In this document: positions 14,937 through 22,844 of the stretch, piece by piece
Layout of the letters: each line of letters starts with the position of its first letter
How positions within the stretch are numbered: the stretch's first letter is position 1
Source of the DNA: Site-B1 sp963722665
GTDB taxonomy: Bacteria > Bacteroidota > Bacteroidia > Flavobacteriales > Flavobacteriaceae
NCBI GenBank assembly: GCA_963722665.1
Contig: CAVRNW010000038.1
Coordinates: 1 to 23,740 of the forward strand
DNA length: 23,740 nucleotides
Direction of reading: 5' to 3'
The notes under the pieces: generated by a model
The model's database searches: none
Seen by the model: only the letters and a program-made list of their open reading frames with translations
Told to the model about the DNA's origin: nothing
Position numbers and translations under genes: made by a program

Positions 14937-15521
14937 TTAATTCGTTAAAATAATATTATGCTTATCAATAATTTTGCGCATATTGATCAAGGCATATCTC
15001 ATTCTTCCAAGTGCTGTATTAATGCTAACCCCTGTTTTTTCAGATATTTCCTTAAAACTCATATCATTGTACATACGCATTACCAAAACCTCTTTTTGAT
15101 CGTCAGGAAGTTCTTCAATCAATCGTCTTACATCCTCTTCCACCTGACTTTTGATAAGCTTTTTCTCGGCATTCAGATCACTGTCACTCAAAACTGAAAA
15201 AATACTGAACTCTCCTGAATTGTCAAATTTTGGCATTCTATTATTTTTTCTAAAGTGATCAATGACCAAATTATGGGCAATTCTCATTACCCATGGTAAA
15301 AATTTACCTTCTTCGTTATAAGCACCTCGTTTTAAAGTGTTTATAACCTTAATAAATGTGTCTTGAAAAACATCTTCGGTAATATCTCTATCCAATACTT
15401 TGGAATAGATGAAACTGTAAATTCGTTGTTTATGTCTTTTAATTAAGATGGACAGGGACGATTCGTCTCCGTTAATGTAATTAGATACCAATACAGCGTC
15501 TGTGATTGTCTCTTTTCTCAT
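14937..15521 (-). CDS. ECF-type RNA polymerase sigma factor
   Basis: This sigma-70 family factor of 194 residues is read from the ATG at 15521; in-frame ATGs at 15527 and 15542 would add 2 or 7 residues. Region 2 is YINGDESSLSILIKRHKQRI, IYSKVLDRDITEDVFQDTFI and LPWVMRIAHNLVIDHFRKNN, containing the -10 recognition and core-binding helices. Region 4 is LPDDQKEVLVMRMYNDMSF, then EISEKTGVSINTALGRMRYA, the -35-binding helix-turn-helix. The linker MPKFDNSGEFSIFSVLSD is typical of the conserved flavobacterial member of this group. No anti-sigma gene follows; a 48-residue ORF does. A 13-nt inverted repeat (15545-15557) sits 24 nt upstream and could be a regulatory site. It is divergent from uvrA. 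Confidence 0.9.
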   Translation of the reverse strand: MRKETITDAVLVSNYINGDESSLSILIKRHKQRIYSFIYSKVLDRDITEDVFQDTFIKVINTLKRGAYNEEGKFLPWVMRIAHNLVIDHFRKNNRMPKFDNSGEFSIFSVLSDSDLNAEKKLIKSQVEEDVRRLIEELPDDQKEVLVMRMYNDMSFKEISEKTGVSINTALGRMRYALINMRKIIDKHNIILTN

Positions 15522-15726
15522 AATCATTACTTTTAGTCGCACAGAAGAAGTCTTCTTAGCTTGGGGTTAATAATTTAAAAGTAATGTTTTGCTATAGGCA
15601 AATATTATGATTTGAGTTTAAAGATGGTCAAATATAACAACAATCATCTATAAAATGCAAAAAAAACAGATTATTTTCGATGAACTTTAATTCTGAAATC
15701 TATTTTTTATGCTTAATTACTTATAG

Positions 15727-15734
15727 TATCTTTG
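15727..15734 (+). promoter_or_regulatory. -7 element of uvrA
   Basis: TATCTTTG followed by C is an exact TAnnTTTG match. Transcription would begin near 15741, leaving about 18 nt before the ATG at 15759. The in-frame TTG at 15732 lies inside this box and so cannot be the start codon of this transcript. The upstream TTTTTTAT stretch is a weak -33 candidate. Confidence 0.6.
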
Positions 15735-15758
15735 CAAAATTATTTCACTAAAAAGCTC

Positions 15759-18545
15759 ATGATCACTAACATTTCTGAGGTAAATCCTAAAAATAACATC
15801 ATAATCAAGGGTGCAAAATTGCATAACTTAAAGAATATTGATGTTGTTATACCTAGAAATAAGTTAGTGGTTATTACGGGTTTATCAGGATCGGGTAAGT
15901 CCAGTTTAGCCTTTGACACTCTTTATGCAGAGGGCCAAAGAAGATATGTAGAGAGCCTATCAAGTTATGCAAGACAATTCCTGGGAAGATTAAATAAACC
16001 TAAGGTCGATTATATAAAAGGTATATCACCTGCAATTGCCATTGAACAAAAAGTGAATTCCACAAACCCAAGGTCAACCGTTGGAACCTCAACAGAGATA
16101 TACGATTATCTAAAATTATTATTTGCACGGATTGGAAGGACGTATTCACCAAAATCAGGAAATGAAGTAAAAAAAGATACTGTATCGGATGTTCTTAATC
16201 ATGTCAAAACATTCTCAGATGATGAAAAACTATTGCTCCTCGCTCCTATTCATTTGGAAGATGGACGAGCAATGGAGGATAAATTAAAGGTCCTTAATCA
16301 ACAGGGGTATGCCAGAATTAAAGTTAAGGATTCTGTTATAAGAATTGATGAAGCTGATAATTTAAAAGGTAGTGTCAAGGACATTTTCCTTGTTGTTGAC
16401 AGAGTTGTAGTAAAACATGAAGAAGATTTTTATAACCGTTTAGCCGATGCTATTGAAACTGCTTTCTTTGAGGGTAAAGGCGAATGCTTAATCGAGACTT
16501 TAAAAGACAACAAACAAAGGTCCTTTAGTAATAAGTTCGATCTGGATGGCATATCATTCCTGGAACCAAATATTCATTTGTTTAGCTTTAACAATCCTTA
16601 TGGAGCATGTCCAAAATGTGAAGGATATGGAGATGTAATTGGAATTGATGAAGATCTGGTCATACCAAATACGGGATTATCTGTTTATGAAAACGCTATT
16701 TTCCCTTGGAGGGGAGAAAGCATGAGCTGGTTTAGAGACCAATTAGTCAATAATTCGCATCATTTTGATTTTCCTGTACATAAGCCTTTTTTCGAACTCA
16801 GCGATGAGCAAAAACAACTTATTTGGAATGGTAACAAGTATTTTGAAGGTCTAAATTCTTTTTTTACAGAATTAGAGTCCAAGGCTTATAAAATCCAGAA
16901 TAGAGTCATGTTATCTCGTTACAGAGGCAAAACTAAATGCACCCTTTGTAAAGGAAAACGATTAAGAGAAGAAGTTAATTATGTTAAAATTGGGGACGCT
17001 ACTATTACCGATTTGGTAGAACAGCCATTGAATAAATTAAAAGGCTTCTTTGATCAGCTGGAATTAAATGATTATGATTCTAAAATTGCTGAAAGGCTTC
17101 TTAAAGAGATCAATAACCGGCTCCTTTATTTATCAAATGTTGGATTGGATTATCTCACATTGAATAGAAAATCTAATACCTTATCCGGTGGAGAAAGTCA
17201 GCGTATTAATCTGGCAACCTCGCTTGGTAGTAGTTTAGTTGGTTCCATGTATATTCTGGATGAGCCAAGTATCGGATTGCATCCAAAAGATACAGAACGA
17301 TTAATTACTGTTTTAAAATCATTGCGGGATCTAGGAAATACAGTGATTGTGGTTGAGCATGACGAAGACATCATGAAAGAGGCCGACGAAATAATCGATA
17401 TTGGCCCAGAAGCAGGAACTTTTGGAGGTCATGTGGTAGCAAGCGGAAGCTATCAGGATATTTTAGTTTCAGATTCTCTCACTGCCAAATATTTAAATGG
17501 TCGTATGGAAATTAAAGTTCCAACAGACAGAAGACACCATAAATATCATGTCGATATTATTGGAGCCAGAGAGAATAACCTTAAGAATATAGATGTTTCT
17601 TTTCCACTAGGAGTGCTTACTGTTGTTACCGGAGTATCAGGAAGTGGAAAAAGCACATTAGTAAAAAAAATATTATTTCCAGCTCTTCAGAAACAATTGA
17701 CTGATTTTAGTGATAAACCCGGTCAATTTACGAAGCTTGAAGGAAATTACAGCAATATAAAAAAGATAGAATTTATAGATCAGAATCCTATTGGAAGATC
17801 ATCACGCTCTAATCCTGTTACTTATATTAAGGCCTATGACGATATAAGAGCCTTATATGCCAGTCAAAAACTAAGCAAAATTAGAGGTTATCAGGCAAAG
17901 CACTTTAGTTTTAATGTGGATGGGGGAAGATGTGAAACATGTAAAGGTGAAGGTGAAGTCACTATAGAGATGCAGTTCATGGCCGATGTTCATTTGGAGT
18001 GTGAGACCTGCCAGGGCAAACGCTTTAAAAAAGAAGTTTTAGAAGTAACATTTGCAGAGAAGTCCATTGATGATATCTTAAATCTTACAATTGATGATGC
18101 TATTAGCTTTTTTGAAGCAAATTTGGAGAAAAAAATTCAGTCCAAACTAAAACCTCTGCAGGATGTAGGATTGGGCTATGTAACACTGGGTCAAAGTTCT
18201 TCAACACTTTCAGGTGGTGAAGCTCAACGAATAAAATTGGCTTCTTTCTTGGGCAAAGGCAATACTGCAGATAAAACACTGTTTATTTTTGATGAACCCA
18301 CGACCGGACTCCACTTTCATGACGTAAAGAAATTGCTTAGATCATTTGACGCATTAATTGATAAAGGTCATTCTATAATTGTGATTGAACATAATCTTGA
18401 GCTCATTAAATGTGCAGATCATATTCTGGACCTTGGACCGGAAGGTGGAGAAAACGGAGGTTACCTGGTCGCACACGGAACTCCTGAAGCTATAGCTGCA
18501 AACAGTAAATCCGTAACTGGGCAATACTTAAAGGGAAAGCTTTAA
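15759..18545 (+). CDS. uvrA: excinuclease ABC subunit A
   Basis: The 928-residue damage-recognition ATPase of nucleotide-excision repair works as a dimer with UvrB. The first nucleotide-binding domain has Walker A GLSGSGKSSLAF (about residue 41), signature LSGGESQRINLA and Walker B YILDEPSIGLHP. The second has GVSGSGKSTL, LSGGEAQRIKLA and FIFDEPTTGLHF. Zinc-binding modules are visible: CPKCEGYGD with CTLCKGKRL in the first half, and CETCKGEGEV with CETCQGKRF in the second. Length matches the usual bacterial UvrA (about 940) and no motif is missing. The ATG start is chosen because the earlier in-frame TTG is within the promoter. It is monocistronic, convergent with the broken DUF3667 gene and divergent from the ECF sigma gene. 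Confidence 0.97.
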   Translation: MITNISEVNPKNNIIIKGAKLHNLKNIDVVIPRNKLVVITGLSGSGKSSLAFDTLYAEGQRRYVESLSSYARQFLGRLNKPKVDYIKGISPAIAIEQKVNSTNPRSTVGTSTEIYDYLKLLFARIGRTYSPKSGNEVKKDTVSDVLNHVKTFSDDEKLLLLAPIHLEDGRAMEDKLKVLNQQGYARIKVKDSVIRIDEADNLKGSVKDIFLVVDRVVVKHEEDFYNRLADAIETAFFEGKGECLIETLKDNKQRSFSNKFDLDGISFLEPNIHLFSFNNPYGACPKCEGYGDVIGIDEDLVIPNTGLSVYENAIFPWRGESMSWFRDQLVNNSHHFDFPVHKPFFELSDEQKQLIWNGNKYFEGLNSFFTELESKAYKIQNRVMLSRYRGKTKCTLCKGKRLREEVNYVKIGDATITDLVEQPLNKLKGFFDQLELNDYDSKIAERLLKEINNRLLYLSNVGLDYLTLNRKSNTLSGGESQRINLATSLGSSLVGSMYILDEPSIGLHPKDTERLITVLKSLRDLGNTVIVVEHDEDIMKEADEIIDIGPEAGTFGGHVVASGSYQDILVSDSLTAKYLNGRMEIKVPTDRRHHKYHVDIIGARENNLKNIDVSFPLGVLTVVTGVSGSGKSTLVKKILFPALQKQLTDFSDKPGQFTKLEGNYSNIKKIEFIDQNPIGRSSRSNPVTYIKAYDDIRALYASQKLSKIRGYQAKHFSFNVDGGRCETCKGEGEVTIEMQFMADVHLECETCQGKRFKKEVLEVTFAEKSIDDILNLTIDDAISFFEANLEKKIQSKLKPLQDVGLGYVTLGQSSSTLSGGEAQRIKLASFLGKGNTADKTLFIFDEPTTGLHFHDVKKLLRSFDALIDKGHSIIVIEHNLELIKCADHILDLGPEGGENGGYLVAHGTPEAIAANSKSVTGQYLKGKL

Positions 18546-18555
18546 CCAAGCATAA

Positions 18556-19628
18556 CTAATAAAAGAAAAACGACGCTGCTGCAATTATTCCTATAGCAAC
18601 CGGTATAATAAACATCATATATACAAATGCCACTAATCCTGATTTAAAGAAGGTCAGGAAGTAACCCTGTTTGTAAAAATATCGCATGGATAACCATAAA
18701 TAAATAAATGTGTAGAGAATAACTATTCCACTCAGCCAACCCGGAATATCCCATAAGAAATGATTCACACCAATTAAAATACCCAATATTATAAACAAGA
18801 ACGAAAAGTAATAAAAACTAAATACCAAATGGTATGAAAATCGTCCTTTTCTCCAATAAAATATCTTCAAAATAAAAGCAAATATTGGCAATAAGAAAAA
18901 AAGTGCAATTGGTATGGTATCAAAAAATGCCTGTACTATTCCACCTCCTTCCTGCTTATGGAATTTTATTAGTTGTTTCGCGAAAGCACGTTGCAACATA
19001 TTAGGATTTTCACTTAATACCAATGTTTCTTATCATTACATCTTCAGAAGCCCCTACTTGCAATTAAGGAATCTAAGGCTCTTGTATTGTAGCCAAAATT
19101 AATGTTGTTATTTATTCGGGTCTGCATAGTTCTTTTGTTAATACTGAATCTAGAAGTTTTCGTTCTTCTTCATTAATACCTGTAACTAGGTTGGGATTAT
19201 TTAAAACAGGATTTATATATATCAGCGACAGCTGTTGAATCGATTGGGTTTACATTTATGGAGTCTTGACTCTTTTCTAATTCAAATCCTTTTTTTATTG
19301 ACTTATCTACTGTTGCGTTATATTCCCTGACATTAAAGGAAAAGATAAAAAAGAAGACCACAGATACAAACAGATAATACTGTGCCGGATGCAAGTACAT
19401 CAAGCGTTTGCCTTCAACAAACTTTCTGGCCAAAAAACCTGGTTTAAACATCAATGGAATAAAACTCCTGAAAAATCGGGCATCTACAGAAAAGTAATTA
19501 CTTATGGTATTGTTGAACAACACCCTCAGGTTCAGTTCGTCATCAACCTTTTGCCCACATTCAGGACAATACTTATACTCTTCCTTTATAGGTGCATCAC
19601 AATTCTTACAGAAATCAGATTCGAACAT
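18556..19628 (-). pseudogene. DUF3667 membrane protein, broken by about four small indels
   Basis: The N-terminal fragment (19628 to 19197) has the zinc-ribbon CKNCDAPIKEEYKYCPECGQ, then FRSFIPLMFKPGFLARKFVE and GKRLMYLHPAQYYLF, the DUF3667 signature, with one membrane helix. The C-terminal fragment (19023 to 18556) has several helices starting FFDTIPIALFFLLPIFAFIL. In between, the coding sense jumps frame repeatedly. Loss of one TA from the repeat at 19214-19222, loss of one A near 19131, gain of one base near 19055 and another slip near 19025 would restore a single frame of about 357 residues. The recovered middle includes NPVLNNPNLVTGINEEERK, TMQTRINNNINFGYNT and ASEDVMIRNIG. The intact protein would be an envelope membrane protein of unknown role. 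The damage is either real decay or sequencing error. Confidence 0.82.
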
Positions 19629-19687
19629 CCGGTTGATTAGTTTTTATAAAAATAAGGCTTTATTTATAAGAAGTCAAAAAGACTAAA

Positions 19688-19695
19688 CAAAAATA
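19688..19695 (-). promoter_or_regulatory. -7 element of the DUF3667 gene
   Basis: On the minus strand TATTTTTG matches TAnnTTTG exactly. The start would be near 19681, about 53 nt before the ATG at 19628. The promoter thus appears intact although the gene is broken. Confidence 0.4.
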
Positions 19696-19831
19696 GAATC
19701 GTCGTTGTGAGTGAAACGAAGCAATCTTACTCTTTAATCTTCAATTTATAAGAATGTCACATCACTTTGTTCCTCGCAATAGCGTTTTAATTAATAATTC
19801 ATACAGCTGTTAATCAGATTCTTACATTTTT

Positions 19832-19846
19832 TGGCACGTTAATTGA
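19832..19846 (+). promoter_or_regulatory. sigma-54-like -24/-12 promoter
   Basis: TTGGCACG at 19831-19838 is a full match to the -24 half of the RpoN consensus. TTGA at 19843-19846 stands in the -12 position in place of TTGC, with exactly 10 nt between the GG and the G of the -12 dinucleotide. Transcription would begin near 19857, about 70 nt before the ATG at 19927. The single weakness is GA in place of GC at -12. The 190 bp upstream could hold an activator site; no obvious long inverted repeat was found there. Confidence 0.5.
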
Positions 19847-19859
19847 AATTACTAAAGCA

Positions 19860-19896
19860 AATAGCGTAAGCCGAAAAGCTATTCCGAATAGTTCGG
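19860..19896 (+). promoter_or_regulatory. two adjacent stem-loops in the 5' leader of the repeat-protein gene
   Basis: AATAGC (19860-19865) pairs with GCTATT (19878-19883), and immediately after it CCGAA (19884-19888) pairs with TTCGG (19892-19896). They begin a few bases after the predicted sigma-54 start and end about 30 nt before the ATG, so they would form the 5' end of the mRNA. They may protect the transcript from degradation or have a regulatory role; this is inference. Confidence 0.35.
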
Positions 19897-19926
19897 GAGA
19901 TCAGGCAAATTAAAAACCCTAGAATT

Positions 19927-20607
19927 ATGAAAAAACTAGTACTATTATTTACAGGAATGTTAATGGGTTTAACAACTGTAACAGCAACAGAAACAATATC
20001 TAAAACACAATTAGATGATAATGTATCTATAACCAATCGCTATCATCATGCTCAACCAATACTATTTGTAGAGCGTGGAATTGAATTCATCATCTTCCCA
20101 AATGGAGATTTTGATTTTAACACTGCAATGGACTCTTATGGTTACAATGATTATGGTAATGACAACATGTATTACAGAACTAGTAATACAACCACTCGTA
20201 GAGGATCTGTAACCAGAACTGTAAGTGCTCCGGGAACCACTTCAAGATATAACGATTATGGTCCACGAGGTGTGCAAGTAATCCACGACAGATACGGAAA
20301 CGTCCGAAGAGTTGGAAACGTGTTTATTAGCTACGATTACTATGGTAGAGTAAAAAGATTAGGATCTGTATATGTAAAATACAATAGAAATCTTTTAGTA
20401 CAAGTAGGTGGATTACACTTAAAGTACAACAAACGAGGTAAGTTTATTAAAACTCATGGACAAGTAAACAGACACTGGAACCGTAATACTACTTATAACC
20501 ATTTTAATTTCGATAATAACAATTGGAATGATCAAGACGATTATTATTACTATAAAAAAGATGGTAAAAAAGTGAAACGATCTAAAGCACTTAAAAAAAG
20601 AAAATAA
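19927..20607 (+). CDS. secreted basic Tyr/Gly/Asn-rich protein with 16-residue repeats
   Basis: This 226-residue protein has a signal peptide (MKKLVLLFTGMLMGLTTVTA, cleavage near residue 20). Residues about 65-110 are low-complexity (Tyr, Gly, Asn, Thr). From 121 a unit of about 16 residues repeats: DRYGNVRRVGNVFISY (121-136), DYYGRVKRLGSVYVKY (137-152), a diverged third copy (153-167) and part of a fourth. Val126, Val142 and Val158, and Gly130, Gly146 and Gly162, keep the register. The end is Asn/Tyr- then Lys-rich (KKVKRSKALKKRK). It is probably a cell-surface or periplasmic beta-repeat protein of unknown function, strongly basic overall. It is monocistronic, with a sigma-54-like promoter upstream and a strong terminator downstream. 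Confidence 0.75.
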   Translation: MKKLVLLFTGMLMGLTTVTATETISKTQLDDNVSITNRYHHAQPILFVERGIEFIIFPNGDFDFNTAMDSYGYNDYGNDNMYYRTSNTTTRRGSVTRTVSAPGTTSRYNDYGPRGVQVIHDRYGNVRRVGNVFISYDYYGRVKRLGSVYVKYNRNLLVQVGGLHLKYNKRGKFIKTHGQVNRHWNRNTTYNHFNFDNNNWNDQDDYYYYKKDGKKVKRSKALKKRK

Positions 20608-20640
20608 TTTGATTTCATATTTATTTGATTAGTTAGCAAA

Positions 20641-20668
20641 AAAACCCAAAGCGAGAGCTTTGGGTTTT
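20641..20668. terminator. Rho-independent terminator with GAGA tetraloop
   Basis: A perfect 12-bp stem AAAACCCAAAGC/GCTTTGGGTTTT is closed by the GNRA-type loop GAGA. It is preceded by more A and followed by TA and T-rich sequence. It lies between the convergent repeat-protein and SGNH-like genes and may serve both strands. Confidence 0.9.
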
Positions 20669-20696
20669 TATTTGCATTTTATCAATTTGACATTAG

Positions 20697-21638
20697 TCAA
20701 TTTTTTACTTCATTCATTTTTTCTTTGATAAAATCTTGTTTATTTGGTTTATTTAATAATCCTTCTTTTAATAAATTATTGAACCAAATTGAAAACTTTT
20801 CAGCACCTAAATTGTTTAAATGTCCAAAATCCTTATGTTCTATATTTTCGATAGGAAAATTACTAAAGTCTAAATATTCAATATCTCCAAACACCGAATC
20901 TTTAAGCTTAATAAAGTATTTTTCATTTTTATAATCAATATAATATTTATGATGCGGACTCCTCGTAAAATACACATTCAGACCATTAATTTTTAAAAAG
21001 TCCACTGTTTTTCTCAAATACTTTAAATTCTCGTTAGCATAGTTAATGGTATTAAAATCTAATGAATCTTTTTTGTAATCCAATAACAATTGGTCCATTT
21101 CACTACCTTCCAGGCTTTGATAACCTCCAATTGAATTTGAATAATCATACTGCGAAGTAATCACCTTAAAAACGTTTTTTCTAAATGTTTTAGAAATAGC
21201 ATTTAAAAAGGTTCTTTTATTGTTTTTATACAATAACTTTATTTCATTTTGAGGTATAAACGGAAAATAAATTGGTAATCTTTCCGACATATATAAATCT
21301 CCCCAAATCCAGTCATTCATTCGATCTGTTATTGAATTATTAGAAAACTCAATAAACACAGTATTAATATTTGGATTGTGTACAATTAGTTTTTTAATCT
21401 TAACTAAAGTATAAAAATAGGATTCCCCAGAACTGGAATAATTAGCAGACCTATCTATAAATGAATCGTTAAAAGCACATTCAGAATGTGAATGACCTAG
21501 AATAACATTAGTTAAATTGTCATCAATTTTAAAACTTCCTTTCTTTTTTACTATACTATTTGATACAAAAAATAAAATCACCGTAATAAGTAAAGTGGAA
21601 ATAATAAATAATATAGATTTTTGTAAAAATTGTTTCAT
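20697..21638 (-). CDS. membrane-anchored SGNH-hydrolase-like protein
   Basis: The 313-residue protein has one N-terminal membrane helix (about residues 8-28) and an exported domain. VILGHSHSECAFNDSFI (45-61) resembles the block I GDS-type turn of SGNH hydrolases, with a candidate nucleophile at Ser50 or Ser52. HKDFGHLNNLGAEKFS near the end supplies a DxxH pair (Asp270, His273), as in block V. TVFIEFSNNSITDRMND carries Asn residues that could serve the oxyanion site. Such proteins often acetylate or deacetylate surface polysaccharides. The reading is rich in Asn, Lys, Ile and Phe, more AT-biased than its neighbours, which could reflect transfer. No glycan gene is adjacent. The family call is moderate and the activity is unproven. 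Confidence 0.55.
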   Translation of the reverse strand: MKQFLQKSILFIISTLLITVILFFVSNSIVKKKGSFKIDDNLTNVILGHSHSECAFNDSFIDRSANYSSSGESYFYTLVKIKKLIVHNPNINTVFIEFSNNSITDRMNDWIWGDLYMSERLPIYFPFIPQNEIKLLYKNNKRTFLNAISKTFRKNVFKVITSQYDYSNSIGGYQSLEGSEMDQLLLDYKKDSLDFNTINYANENLKYLRKTVDFLKINGLNVYFTRSPHHKYYIDYKNEKYFIKLKDSVFGDIEYLDFSNFPIENIEHKDFGHLNNLGAEKFSIWFNNLLKEGLLNKPNKQDFIKEKMNEVKN

Positions 21639-21713
21639 TAATTATTATAATGGAAAATAAATAAACTGTTGTACTTTTCCAATATGTATCGCAATTAATG
21701 GTGTAGAACTTTA

Positions 21714-21749
21714 ATAAAATACAAATCGAACTTTTCTATAAAATACAAA
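21714..21749. repeat. 12-bp direct repeat with 24-bp period
   Basis: ATAAAATACAAA occurs at 21714-21725 and again at 21738-21749, exactly 24 bp apart, in the 140-bp gap between the SGNH-like gene and the epimerase. In such AT-rich DNA this may be chance or a relic of duplication; a role as a paired binding site is only possible. Confidence 0.3.
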
Positions 21750-21778
21750 ACTTGAAATTACTAAAAGCATAAATTAGT

Positions 21779-22844
21779 TTAAAACAAAATATTTCCTAAC
21801 CCTTCATAATCTGAAGGATAAAGAATGCCTTTTTTAAGTGTAAATAAATCTTTAAATGGATCGTCCAATAGATCTAAATGGCCGTCAAGATCTGCATATT
21901 CTATATTTGGTCTGCTCAAAGCAAAATGAAGCCCTGCCGAAATACCAAGCTGACATTCGTCTAAACAGCCAACCATAACTTCCATACCGGCAGCTTTTGC
22001 AACCGAATTAATGTGTTGGGCTTCAATAATGCCGCCAACCTTCATTAATTTAATATTTACCATGTCTATCAAATTATTACTGACCAAATGGTAAGCATCC
22101 AGTAACGATTTTATGCTCTCATCTGCCATTACAGGAATTTTAACACTATTAGTAACAATGCCTAAACTTTTATCTTTGGTTTGATCTGTTGGTTGTTCTA
22201 AAATTTCAATTTTAGCTACTTTGGTTTTATTAATAAATTCTATTGATTGATCAATTGTATATCCCTGATTAGCATCAAACCTTAGTTTGAAATCACTCCC
22301 AAGGGTTTCTCTTAATCTTATGATTTTTTCAATATCCTCTGAAATGTTCAAACCGCCCTTTAATTTGATAACAGAAAACCCCTTTCTTTTAAATTCTATT
22401 GCCTGTTTTAATGTCTCTTCCAAAGGTAGAATTCCTATAGTAATGCTTGTTGTTATTGAATGTCTAAACCCTCCCAATAATTGATATAAAGGCAGTTTTG
22501 CCTTTCGCGCCATCATATCATGCAATGCCATATCTACCATTGCAAGAGTTGAAGATGTTTTTTTTAATTGTTGTTTTAATTGATGATCTGTTTTGACTAT
22601 TTGAAATGGAGATTGACCTTTTAATAATGGGATAATTACTTCTTTAATGTTGTCTAATAACATCTTCAGGTGATTCTCCCGTTACAGCAATATCTGGAGC
22701 TGCACAACCCCAGCCTGTCAACCCAGTATTTGTTGTGATTTTTAAAATTATATTAATGGCATGATCTACTGTTTCATAAGCAATAGTGTATGGAATTGCC
22801 AATGGCATATTTAATTTGAAATATTCAATAGATTTTATAATCAT
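21779..22844 (-). pseudogene. dipeptide epimerase-like enolase-superfamily gene, split by a frameshift
   Basis: The N-terminal capping domain is read from the ATG at 22844: IIKSIEYFKLNMPLAIPYTI and TGLTGWGCAAPDIAVTGESP, then a stop at 22644. The barrel domain continues in another frame from about 22663. It has KLKGG (the Kx K acid/base lysine), FDANQGY, EILEQP, MADESI and NIKLMKVGGI, the metal and catalytic sites of the muconate-lactonizing/dipeptide-epimerase group. One base too many (or two missing) near 22654-22660, at the ...GATGTTATTAGAC... stretch, explains the split. Repaired, it would be about 354 residues. The intact enzyme would interconvert L- and D-residues in dipeptides such as L-Ala-D/L-Glu from cell-wall recycling. 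The start overlaps the creatininase-family stop by 1 nt (TAATG), so the two were translationally coupled. Confidence 0.85.

Noticed and set aside
15732..15758. TTG at 15732 as the uvrA start
   Set aside because: It lies inside the -7 box TATCTTTG, so it would not be in the mRNA; the ATG at 15759 gives the normal UvrA N-terminus.
19389..19686. Plus-strand open frames opposite the DUF3667 N-terminal part
   Set aside because: They mirror the zinc-ribbon region of the minus-strand gene and show no independent coding signal.
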